Positions 1 through 4,608 of a stretch of DNA of 5,948 nucleotides are shown here, piece after piece (within the stretch, counting starts at the first letter, position 1; each line of letters begins with the position of its first letter). The position numbers and the translations under genes were made by a program. Below the pieces are notes generated by a model, which was not told the DNA's origin, made no database searches, and saw nothing but the letters and a program-made list of their open reading frames with translations. Location: NCBI GenBank assembly GCA_016296985.1, contig JAEDHM010000089.1, forward strand, positions 1 to 5,948. Direction: 5' to 3'. The stretch is from Clostridia bacterium. Lineage in GTDB: Bacteria; Bacillota; Clostridia; Christensenellales; CAG-1252.

Positions 1-1
1 C

Positions 2-1090
2 GAGGCGCAGGCGATGCGCTATGACGAAATCGACAAGGCTCCCGAAGAGAAGGCAAGAGGTATAACAATCAATACCGCTCACGTAGAATATCAAACCGAA
101 CGCAGACACTATGCTCACGTTGACTGTCCCGGACACGCTGACTATGTTAAAAACATGATCACCGGTGCTGCTCAAATGGACGGTGCAATCCTTGTTTGTG
201 CTGCAACCGACGGCCCCATGCCTCAAACCAGAGAACACATCTTGCTCGCAAGACAGGTTGGCGTTCCTTACATCATCGTATTCCTTAACAAGTGCGACCA
301 AGTTGACGATGCAGAATTGCTCGAATTGGTTGAAATGGAAGTTAGAGATTTGCTCTCCAAGTACGACTTCCCCGGCGACGACACTCCCGTTATCAGGGGT
401 TCCGCTCTCAACGCTATGACAGCTGGTTTGAACGGCGACTTCAGCGGTGCTGCTTGGGGTCCTATCCAAGAGTTGTTGGATGCTATCGACACCTATATCC
501 CCGATCCCGCTCGTGCAACTGATCAACCCTTCTTGATGCCTGTAGAAGACGTATTCACCATCACTGGTCGTGGTACCGTTGCTACTGGTAGAGTAGAACG
601 TGGTGTTGTTAAAATGGGTGACAAGGTTCAAATCGTTGGTTTGTCTGATGAAATCAGAGAAACAACCGTTACCGGTGTTGAAATGTTCCGTAAGCTCCTC
701 GACTACGCTGAAGCTGGCGACAATATCGGCGCATTGCTCCGTGGTGTAGATCGTAAAGACATCGAACGTGGACAAGTTCTTGCTAAACCCGGCTCCATTA
801 AGCCCCACACTCACTTCGATTCTCAAGTATACGTATTGACCAAGGAAGAAGGCGGACGTCATACTCCTTTCTTCAACGGCTATCGTCCTCAATTCTATTT
901 CAGAACTACCGACGTTACCGGTTCTATCAAGCTTCCTGCTGGTGTAGAAATGGTTATGCCTGGTGACAACATTGATATGGAAATCAATCTTATCACCCCC
1001 ATCGCTATCGAACCCGGTCTCCGCTTCGCTATTCGTGAAGGTGGTAGAACAGTTGGTTCCGGTGTTGTTGCAAACATCTTGGCTGACTAA
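2..1090 (+). CDS. tuf: Elongation factor Tu, 5'-truncated by the window edge
   Basis: EF-Tu is the cytoplasmic GTPase that carries aminoacyl-tRNA to the ribosomal A site. The reading frame is open from the first bases, and the first methionine (base 14) is internal. By alignment from memory with E. coli EF-Tu, the first visible codon is near residue 40, so the P-loop and the true start lie outside the window. Visible GTPase motifs, counted from the methionine at 14, are the switch I RGITI (15-19), DCPGH (37-41), NKCD (92-95) and SAL (130-132). Domains 2 and 3 follow, including GRGTVATGRVERG, EGGRHTPFFNGYRPQFYFRTT, and a C-terminal RFAIREGGRTVGSGVV. The segment after SAL looks several residues longer than in E. 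coli and is Gly/Ala-rich. The protein ends ILAD. It is followed by its own terminator, so it is probably transcribed apart from rpmG. Identity is essentially certain. Confidence 0.98.
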   Translation, partial: EAQAMRYDEIDKAPEEKARGITINTAHVEYQTERRHYAHVDCPGHADYVKNMITGAAQMDGAILVCAATDGPMPQTREHILLARQVGVPYIIVFLNKCDQVDDAELLELVEMEVRDLLSKYDFPGDDTPVIRGSALNAMTAGLNGDFSGAAWGPIQELLDAIDTYIPDPARATDQPFLMPVEDVFTITGRGTVATGRVERGVVKMGDKVQIVGLSDEIRETTVTGVEMFRKLLDYAEAGDNIGALLRGVDRKDIERGQVLAKPGSIKPHTHFDSQVYVLTKEEGGRHTPFFNGYRPQFYFRTTDVTGSIKLPAGVEMVMPGDNIDMEINLITPIAIEPGLRFAIREGGRTVGSGVVANILAD

Positions 1091-1111
1091 TCACTTGGAT
1101 TACAAAAAAAT

Positions 1112-1138
1112 AAGAGGTTGGAAACAACCTCTTTTTTT
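1112..1138 (+). terminator. Intrinsic terminator of tuf
   Basis: A perfect 9-bp stem (1112-1120 pairing with 1125-1133) is capped by a GAAA tetraloop and runs into a T-tract (1132-1138), 21 bases after the tuf stop. A run of seven A (1104-1110) lies on the other flank, so it could also stop transcription arriving on the reverse strand. Confidence 0.93.
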
Positions 1139-1338
1139 GTAGTAAAAAGATACTTTCTACTTTCACAAATTTAAAACACGTCCCTTTCATTTGCTTGATA
1201 TTCACCCTTGTATATTTAAAAGACGTATAAGGGGTGTGGAAAAGGTAATAAACTAATCTTTTTCTTTGTTTTTATAACTCTTAGACTTGATTAATTTACT
1301 CTATTTTTTGAAAATTTAAATGGAGTAGGGAGTAAATT
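1139..1338. other. AT-rich gap between tuf and the xre terminators
   Basis: I find no convincing gene, tRNA or promoter here. Two dyads are visible. The first is a weak one, CACCCTT (1203-1209) against AAGGGGTG (1229-1236) with one bulge. The second is a perfect 11-bp inverted repeat, 1291-1301 against 1330-1340, separated by 28 bases, which abuts the distal xre terminator hairpin. The rest is T-rich spacer. Confidence 0.6.
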
Positions 1339-1361
1339 AAAAAAAAGCCCTTTGAGGGCTT
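1339..1361 (-). terminator. Second, distal terminator-like hairpin on the xre strand
   Basis: AAGCCC (1345-1350) pairs with GGGCTT (1356-1361) around a 5-base loop. On the reverse strand the hairpin is followed by eight T (complement of the A-run 1339-1346). It would act as a back-up terminator for xre, which points right to left towards tuf. Confidence 0.7.
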
Positions 1362-1386
1362 AAATGTTACACTTTGGGCGTATCGT

Positions 1387-1411
1387 AAAAAAAACCGCCG
1401 TTAGCGGTTTT
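1387..1411 (-). terminator. Intrinsic terminator of the xre gene
   Basis: An 8-bp perfect stem (1391-1398 with 1404-1411) has a 5-base loop. Read on the reverse strand, it is followed by a T-run made by the A-run 1387-1394. It begins 2 bases after the xre stop codon, so it is clearly that gene's terminator. Confidence 0.88.
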
Positions 1412-1413
1412 GA

Positions 1414-1620
1414 TTATTTGTGATTTGTTCGACAAACTATGTAATCTGCGCTAACGTTGAAAATGTCGGACAATTTTACTATAAAGGTTAGGGTGGGTTC
1501 GGTTTTGCCGCATTCCCATTCGCTTATGCACTGTTGTGAAACACCGATCTGCTCTGCTAACTCCGCTTGAGAGAGTTTACTTTCACGGCGCAATGCTTTG
1601 ACTCGTTCGGAAAATTCCAT
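1414..1620 (-). CDS. Small XRE-family helix-turn-helix transcriptional regulator
   Basis: This is a 68-residue protein that is almost entirely one HTH_3 (Cro/C1-type) DNA-binding domain. The N-terminal helix is EFSERVKALRRE. The helix-turn-helix core spans about residues 17-36 (LSQAELAEQIGVSQQCISEW), and the typical WE-GKTEPTL and KLSDIFNVSADYI segments follow. No effector or protease domain is present, so it would bind DNA as a small dimer, as phage-type repressors and toxin-antitoxin or stand-alone regulators do. The start is supported by AGGAG on the reverse strand (complement of 1629-1633), 8 bases upstream. It has its own promoter and terminators and stands alone, facing tuf and divergent from rpmG. 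Its target is unknown. Self-regulation through the divergent spacer is a reasonable guess but is not shown. No toxin partner is visible in the window. Confidence 0.9.
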   Translation of the reverse strand: MEFSERVKALRRESKLSQAELAEQIGVSQQCISEWECGKTEPTLTFIVKLSDIFNVSADYIVCRTNHK

Positions 1621-1628
1621 GTCATTGA

Positions 1629-1661
1629 CTCCTATTTAACGATGCTTTACCTATTATAGCA
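1629..1661 (-). promoter_or_regulatory. Extended -10 promoter and ribosome binding site of xre
   Basis: On the reverse strand a consensus TATAAT (complement of 1653-1658) is preceded by TGC, giving a TGn extended -10. The region 17 bases further upstream has no good -35, which fits an extended -10 promoter. A poly-T/poly-A tract (1663-1675) lies in the spacer. The start would fall near 1646, leaving a leader of about 25 bases that contains AGGAG. Confidence 0.72.
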
Positions 1662-1714
1662 TAAAAAAAAATTTTGTACCACCTTTTTACAGTTTACAAC
1701 AAAGTTTGTATTAT

Positions 1715-1726
1715 GCGTGCGCACGC
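1715..1726. repeat. 12-bp perfect GC-rich palindrome, possible operator
   Basis: GCGTGCGCACGC is a perfect palindrome in otherwise AT-rich spacer. It lies about 57 bp upstream of the xre -10 and 55 bp upstream of the first rpmG promoter. The position between divergent promoters suggests a protein-binding site, but the owner is unknown. Confidence 0.45.
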
Positions 1727-1780
1727 GTAGGCGAATCAATATTAAAGGATGGGAAAATCGGGCTTTAAGCTTTTGATCAA

Positions 1781-1810
1781 TTGACATTTTAGGGTAAAAA
1801 GTGGTAGTAT
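1781..1810 (+). promoter_or_regulatory. Upstream promoter P1 of the rpmG-secE-nusG-rplK-rplA unit
   Basis: A perfect -35 TTGACA (1781-1786) is followed after 18 bases by TAGTAT (1805-1810). Transcription would start near 1817. The first transcribed bases form an imperfect dyad (1817-1852) centred on TATTC/GAATA (1828-1832 with 1841-1845). Confidence 0.7.
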
Positions 1811-1863
1811 AAAAAAGTGGAAAATCATATTCAAAATAATGAATAATTTCACTTAATAAACAG

Positions 1864-1892
1864 TTGACACCCCAAGTTTTATGTGTTATTCT
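1864..1892 (+). promoter_or_regulatory. Downstream promoter P2 of the rpmG-secE-nusG-rplK-rplA unit
   Basis: TTGACA (1864-1869), a 17-base spacer and TATTCT (1887-1892) are present, with an extended TGT just before the -10. The predicted start is near 1899, giving a leader of about 44 bases that ends in GGAGG. A 7-bp inverted repeat (1867-1873 with 1915-1921) overlaps the -35/spacer and the early leader, and could be an operator. Confidence 0.8.
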
Positions 1893-1942
1893 TAATTAGC
1901 ACCTTAAAATATGTGGGGTGTAATTTTTTTGGAGGTCGCATC

Positions 1943-2110
1943 ATGGCTGCTAAGAAAGAAAACAGGGTTCGTATTACTTTGGCTTGTACCGAGTGTAAAC
2001 AACGCAATTACAACACCAAAAAGAATAAAAAGAACACACCTGATAGGATAGAGCTTAACAAGTATTGTCCTTTCTGCCGCAAATACACAGTTCATAAAGA
2101 ATCTAAGTAG
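1943..2110 (+). CDS. rpmG: 50S ribosomal protein L33, zinc-ribbon (C+) form
   Basis: L33 is a small 50S subunit protein that lies near the E site. This 55-residue protein is Lys/Arg-rich and carries four cysteines as two CxxC pairs (C15/C18 and C42/C45), the zinc-binding C+ form. The core RVRITLACTECKQRNYNT and the C-terminal YCPFCRKYTVHKESK match the Bacillota pattern. The start at 1943 is chosen because GGAGG (1931-1935) sits 7 bases before it and the protein then has normal length. An in-frame ATG at 1883 lies inside the P2 promoter and lacks a binding site. It is the first gene of the unit, directly upstream of secE as in many bacteria. I see no tRNA-Trp gene beside it, although one lies between tuf and secE in E. 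coli. Confidence 0.95.
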   Translation: MAAKKENRVRITLACTECKQRNYNTKKNKKNTPDRIELNKYCPFCRKYTVHKESK

Positions 2111-2129
2111 TGCTTTTACGGAGGAAATA

Positions 2130-2465
2130 ATGAGTAAAAAGATGGTAAGTCCTTTGGATAGCAAAGATATGACGGTTTCTCCCGCCGATCTTCCTGCTAC
2201 CACAAAAAAGGAAGTAAAAGAAAAAAACAATAAGAAAAATAATAAGAAGAACAACAACAAGGGAAACGGTTTTGTCAGATTCTTCAAAAGAATAGGCAAA
2301 GGCTGTAAAGAAGTTGTGTCCGAACTTAAAAAGGTTACTTGGCCCACCTTCGCAAAAACAATGGCTCAAACCGGTATCGTTTTGATCGTTGTAGTATTTT
2401 TCCTTGTGGTCATCGCAGCATTCGACTTTGGTCTTACAGCATTATTCGAACTCTTGGTTAAGTAA
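2130..2465 (+). CDS. secE: Preprotein translocase subunit SecE
   Basis: SecE is the essential small subunit that clamps SecY in the SecYEG protein-export channel of the inner membrane. Of its 111 residues, the C-terminal 65 form the conserved module. An amphipathic helix (about 48-64) leads into the signature ELKKVTWPT (65-73), followed by one membrane span (about 81-105, rich in V, I and F). The N-terminal half is poorly conserved: a linker of Lys and Asn repeats (about 26-46) has almost no other residues. The length exceeds that of short Bacillota SecE proteins (about 60 residues) because of this tail. GGAGG (2120-2124) precedes the start by 5 bases. It lies 19 bases after rpmG, and its stop overlaps the binding site of nusG, so the genes are co-transcribed and perhaps translationally coupled. 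Confidence 0.95.
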   Translation: MSKKMVSPLDSKDMTVSPADLPATTKKEVKEKNNKKNNKKNNNKGNGFVRFFKRIGKGCKEVVSELKKVTWPTFAKTMAQTGIVLIVVVFFLVVIAAFDFGLTALFELLVK

Positions 2466-2476
2466 GGAGATATTGT

Positions 2477-3016
2477 ATGGAAGAAGTTGTTGACAGAAGC
2501 AGTTTAGCTAGTTGGTACGTAATTCACACTTACTCTACCTACGAAGTTGCGGTAAGAGATAACATCTTGAAGATGGTTGAAAACATTGGTCTTCAAGACT
2601 ATATCTTTGACGTTGTCGTTGTGTTTGAGGAAGAAATTAGCGAAAGCAAGGGAAAGAGAAAGGTAGTTCTTAAAAAGAAGTACCCTACTTATGCTTTTAT
2701 CAAAATGATTTACACCGACCATGTCTACTACAACGTAACCAGAATCCGTGGCGTTACCGGTTTTGTAGGCGCAGGCGGAAGACCCGAGGCTTTGACTCCT
2801 GAAGAAGTCAGAAGAATCGGCCTTGAAAAGGTAAAGGCAGAAGATTTGGGAATCCAAATCGGCGATCAAGTTCGTATTATCAACGGCGCTTTCGAAAGCT
2901 ATTATGGCGAAGTACAAGAAATCAATGCCGAAGCAGGCACTTTGAAAGTTGTACTTTCTATGTTCGGAAAGCCCACGCCTATCGAATTGGAATTCAACCA
3001 AGTAGAAAAGGCGTAA
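2477..3016 (+). CDS. nusG: Transcription elongation and termination factor NusG
   Basis: NusG binds the RNA polymerase clamp through its N-terminal NGN domain and contacts partners such as S10 or Rho through its KOW domain. Of 179 residues, the NGN domain covers about 12-118 (WYVIHTYSTYE at 13-23, a KYPTYAFIKM strand, RGVTGFVG at 91-98, and LTPEEVRRI). The KOW domain covers about 127-179 (GDQVRIINGAF, SMFGKPTPIELEF). The length is normal for Bacillota. Several usually conserved glycines differ: the SGYE motif reads STYE (T21), the PGY motif reads PTY (T71), and the KOW GPF reads GAF (A138). The binding site TAAGGAG (2463-2469) overlaps the secE stop. The neighbours secE upstream and rplK downstream are the canonical ones. 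Identity is secure. The functional effect of the substitutions is unknown. Confidence 0.96.
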   Translation: MEEVVDRSSLASWYVIHTYSTYEVAVRDNILKMVENIGLQDYIFDVVVVFEEEISESKGKRKVVLKKKYPTYAFIKMIYTDHVYYNVTRIRGVTGFVGAGGRPEALTPEEVRRIGLEKVKAEDLGIQIGDQVRIINGAFESYYGEVQEINAEAGTLKVVLSMFGKPTPIELEFNQVEKA

Positions 3017-3020
3017 ATTT

Positions 3021-3078
3021 CGATATTATCCCGCAAGGGTTGAATATTGGGAGGACGGTAAATTATTTCATGCCGTCC
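3021..3078 (+). promoter_or_regulatory. Two-hairpin leader in front of rplK, candidate L1 autoregulatory target
   Basis: The first hairpin pairs 3021-3027 with 3043-3049 (one G-U), then has an asymmetric internal loop (AT against TTG), a CCC/GGG stem and a GCAA tetraloop (3033-3036). The second pairs GGACGGTA (3053-3060) with TGCCGTCC (3071-3078, one G-U) around a 10-base loop. Neither has a T-tract, so they are not terminators. In E. coli, L1 represses the rplKA mRNA at a structured site ahead of rplK, so the position suits such a role. I cannot confirm an L1 consensus. Confidence 0.45.
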
Positions 3079-3113
3079 GCTAAAACCATGTACCATAGAA
3101 GGAGGTAATGACT

Positions 3114-3536
3114 ATGGCAAAAAAGATTACAGCAGTAGTAAAATTACAATTACCCGCCGGTAAGGCAACACCCGGACCACCCGTAGGTTCTACACTTGGT
3201 CCTCACGGAATTAATATTCCCGCATTCACCAAAGAATTCAACGAAAAGACTGCAAAGCAAGCAGGTTTGGTTATTCCCGCAATAATCACCATTTACGCTG
3301 ACAGAAGCTTCACTTTCGTATTAAAAACTCCCCCTGCACCCGTTCTTATCAAAAAGGCATGCGGTATTGACAGAGCATCTTCTTGCCCCAACAAGGACAA
3401 GGTTGCAAAGCTTACCAAGGCTCAACTCGAAGAAATTGCAAAGCTTAAAATGCCCGACTTGAACGCCGCTTCTTTAGAAGCTGCTATGAGCATGATCGCT
3501 GGTACCGCACGTAGCATGGGTATCGAAGTAGAATAA
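3114..3536 (+). CDS. rplK: 50S ribosomal protein L11
   Basis: L11 binds 23S rRNA at the GTPase-associated centre, at the base of the L7/L12 stalk, and takes part in factor binding and the stringent response. This 140-residue protein has the usual length. The N-terminal domain carries KLQLPAGKATPGPPVG with the proline-rich linker. The C-terminal rRNA-binding domain ends MPDLNAASLEAAMSMIAGTARSMGI. The start is 3114 rather than the ATG at 3108, because GGAGGT (3101-3106) is only 1 base from 3108 but 7 from 3114, and MAKK is the expected N-terminus. Unusual residues are STLGPHG where PALGQHG is common (26-32), SSCPNKDKVAKLT where GSGxPNKxKVGxxT is common (89-101), and two cysteines (83 and 91). 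A tandem stop (TAATAG) ends it 15 bases before rplA. Confidence 0.97.
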   Translation: MAKKITAVVKLQLPAGKATPGPPVGSTLGPHGINIPAFTKEFNEKTAKQAGLVIPAIITIYADRSFTFVLKTPPAPVLIKKACGIDRASSCPNKDKVAKLTKAQLEEIAKLKMPDLNAASLEAAMSMIAGTARSMGIEVE

Positions 3537-3551
3537 TAGGAGGTTTTAATT

Positions 3552-4241
3552 ATGGCATACAAAACTAAAAGATTGATCGAAGCCTCCAAAAGCGTAGAGG
3601 CAGGAAAAGTATACGATAGCGCTGACGCAATGAAAATCATCGTTGACAACGCAAAAGCAAAGTTTGACGAAACTGTTGAACTTCACATCAAGTTGGGCGT
3701 TGACCCTCGTCATGCTGACCAACAAGTTCGTGGCGTTTGCGTACTTCCCAACGGTACCGGTAAAAAGGTAAAAGTTTTGGTTATCGCAAAGGGCGAAAAG
3801 GCTGACATCGCTCAAGCTGCTGGCGCTGATTACGTAGGTGCTGAAGAAATTATCGCAAAAATCCAAAAGGAAAGCTGGTTTGATTTCGACGTATGTATCA
3901 CCACTCCCGACATGATGGGTATGGTAGGTCGTATCGCAAGATTGTTGGGACCTAAAGGCTTGATGCCTAACCCCAAGAGCGGAACCGTTACCAACGATTT
4001 GACAAAGGCTATCGCTGACGTTAAAGCAGGTAAAGTTGAGTACAGACTTGACAAGGCCGCTATCATCCACGTACCTATCGGAAAGGTTTCCTTTGGCGTT
4101 GAAAAGCTTTTAGAAAACTTCAACACCGTTATGGAAGCAGTTGTAAAGGCAAAACCCGCTGCAGCAAAAGGTCAATACTTGAGAAGTATTGCATTGAGCA
4201 GCACAATGGGTATCGGTGTCAAAATCGTTTACAACGTTTAA
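3552..4241 (+). CDS. rplA: 50S ribosomal protein L1
   Basis: L1 forms the mobile L1 stalk of the 50S subunit, which helps release deacylated tRNA from the E site. In several bacteria it also represses the rplKA mRNA. Its 229 residues match the family length. Visible hallmarks are FDETVELHIKLGVDPR (38-53), LPNGTGKKVKVLV (65-77), LLGPKGLMPNPKSGTVT (131-147), and the C-terminal YLRSIALSSTMGIGVK (209-224). AGGAGG (3538-3543) lies 8 bases before the start. It is the last gene of the first unit: a very strong terminator begins 10 bases after the stop, separating it from rplJ. Confidence 0.98.
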   Translation: MAYKTKRLIEASKSVEAGKVYDSADAMKIIVDNAKAKFDETVELHIKLGVDPRHADQQVRGVCVLPNGTGKKVKVLVIAKGEKADIAQAAGADYVGAEEIIAKIQKESWFDFDVCITTPDMMGMVGRIARLLGPKGLMPNPKSGTVTNDLTKAIADVKAGKVEYRLDKAAIIHVPIGKVSFGVEKLLENFNTVMEAVVKAKPAAAKGQYLRSIALSSTMGIGVKIVYNV

Positions 4242-4251
4242 TCCGTGAAAG

Positions 4252-4281
4252 AAAAGTCATAGCGAAAGTTATGACTTTTTT
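4252..4281 (+). terminator. Strong intrinsic terminator after rplA
   Basis: A 12-bp stem with one G-U (4252-4263 with 4268-4279) is closed by a GAAA tetraloop (4264-4267) and ends in T-rich sequence (4276-4281). It marks the end of the rpmG-to-rplA transcript. Confidence 0.94.
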
Positions 4282-4396
4282 CTTGTAAAGCCGTGTTGAA
4301 AATATCATTGTAATTTGGGATAAACGACTTTTACTTAACAAGAAGTCTAACACGGGAAAAAACCTTAAAATTCTTTTGGAAAATTGTTGAAAACAG

Positions 4397-4425
4397 TTGC
4401 CAAGAGAGGAAATACATAGTATAAT
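4397..4425 (+). promoter_or_regulatory. Promoter of the rplJ-rplL unit
   Basis: TTGCCA (4397-4402), a 17-base spacer and a perfect TATAAT (4420-4425) predict a start near 4432. That is exactly where the conserved L10 leader structure begins, which strengthens both calls. The leader is about 177 bases long. Confidence 0.88.
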
Positions 4426-4430
4426 CTTTT

Positions 4431-4492
4431 TGTCATCCGAAGAAAGTAAGTGGCGAAAGCCGTAAACCATGTGGACTTACCGAGGCTTGGCA
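4431..4492 (+). promoter_or_regulatory. L10 leader RNA (L10(L12)4 binding structure with K-turn)
   Basis: This matches the Bacillota rplJ leader family as I remember it, with CCGAAGA on the 5' side and ACCGAGG on the 3' side forming a kink-turn. The outer stem pairs 4431-4435 with 4488-4492 (one G-U). The inner stem pairs GTAAGT (4446-4451) with ACTTAC (4475-4480). Inside it sit a GGC-GAAA-GCC hairpin (4452-4461) and a short CC/GG hairpin (4467-4474). In B. subtilis, binding of the L10(L12)4 complex to this structure causes premature termination ahead of rplJ. The same arrangement, with a terminator at 4516-4544, is present here. Confidence 0.9.
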
Positions 4493-4515
4493 GATAATAT
4501 ATTTTGTCTGTTTTC

Positions 4516-4544
4516 ACGCCTTTTCTTTCGGAAAGGCGTTTTTT
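4516..4544 (+). terminator. Attenuator terminator of the L10 leader
   Basis: A 10-bp stem (4516-4525 with 4530-4539, one G-U) with a TTTC loop runs into six T (4539-4544), 65 bases before rplJ. Its left arm can alternatively pair with the 3' side of the K-turn region (4482-4486 with 4518-4522). It can therefore be switched between antitermination and termination. Confidence 0.88.
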
Positions 4545-4608
4545 AACGCCAAAAATCAAGATTTGCGTAACCATTTCGGTTACGAAGGGATATTACAAGG
4601 AGGTAAAT
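4545..4608 (+). promoter_or_regulatory. rplJ leader, post-terminator segment with hairpin and binding site
   Basis: A 7-bp perfect hairpin, CGTAACC (4566-4572) with GGTTACG (4578-4584), lies between the attenuator and the strong binding site AAGGAGGT (4597-4604). AACGCC (4545-4550) can also pair back with GGCGTT (4535-4540), which overlaps the right arm of the attenuator. What these extra hairpins do is not known. Confidence 0.55.

Noticed and set aside
1203..1236. CACCCTT/AAGGGGTG dyad and its resemblance to the GGGGTGT repeat near rpmG
   Set aside because: It needs a bulge, and the shared heptamer is short enough to be chance.
1883..1942. 20-residue N-terminal extension of L33
   Set aside because: The ATG lies inside the P2 promoter and has no binding site, and L33 has normal length from 1943.
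1091..1942. tRNA genes (for example tRNA-Trp near secE) or a CRISPR array
   Set aside because: No cloverleaf signature such as GGTTCGAATCC was found in any spacer, and there are no regularly spaced direct repeats.
2504..3001. Long reverse-strand frames opposite secE, nusG, rplA, rplJ and rplL
   Set aside because: They mirror strong conserved genes, lack binding sites and family resemblance, and are compositional shadows.
3070..3108. A 12-codon reading frame (MPSAKTMYHRRR) ahead of rplK, ending across its binding site
   Set aside because: The only purine-rich site (GGAGG at 3050-3054) is 15 bases upstream, too far, and the start lies in a hairpin arm. It is probably chance.
3108..3113. Upstream ATG as the rplK start
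   Set aside because: GGAGGT ends 1 base before it, too close. The ATG at 3114 has 7-base spacing and gives the standard MAKK start.
4504..4608. 35-residue N-terminal extension of L10
   Set aside because: It runs through the attenuator hairpin and has no binding site. AAGGAGGT places the start at 4609.
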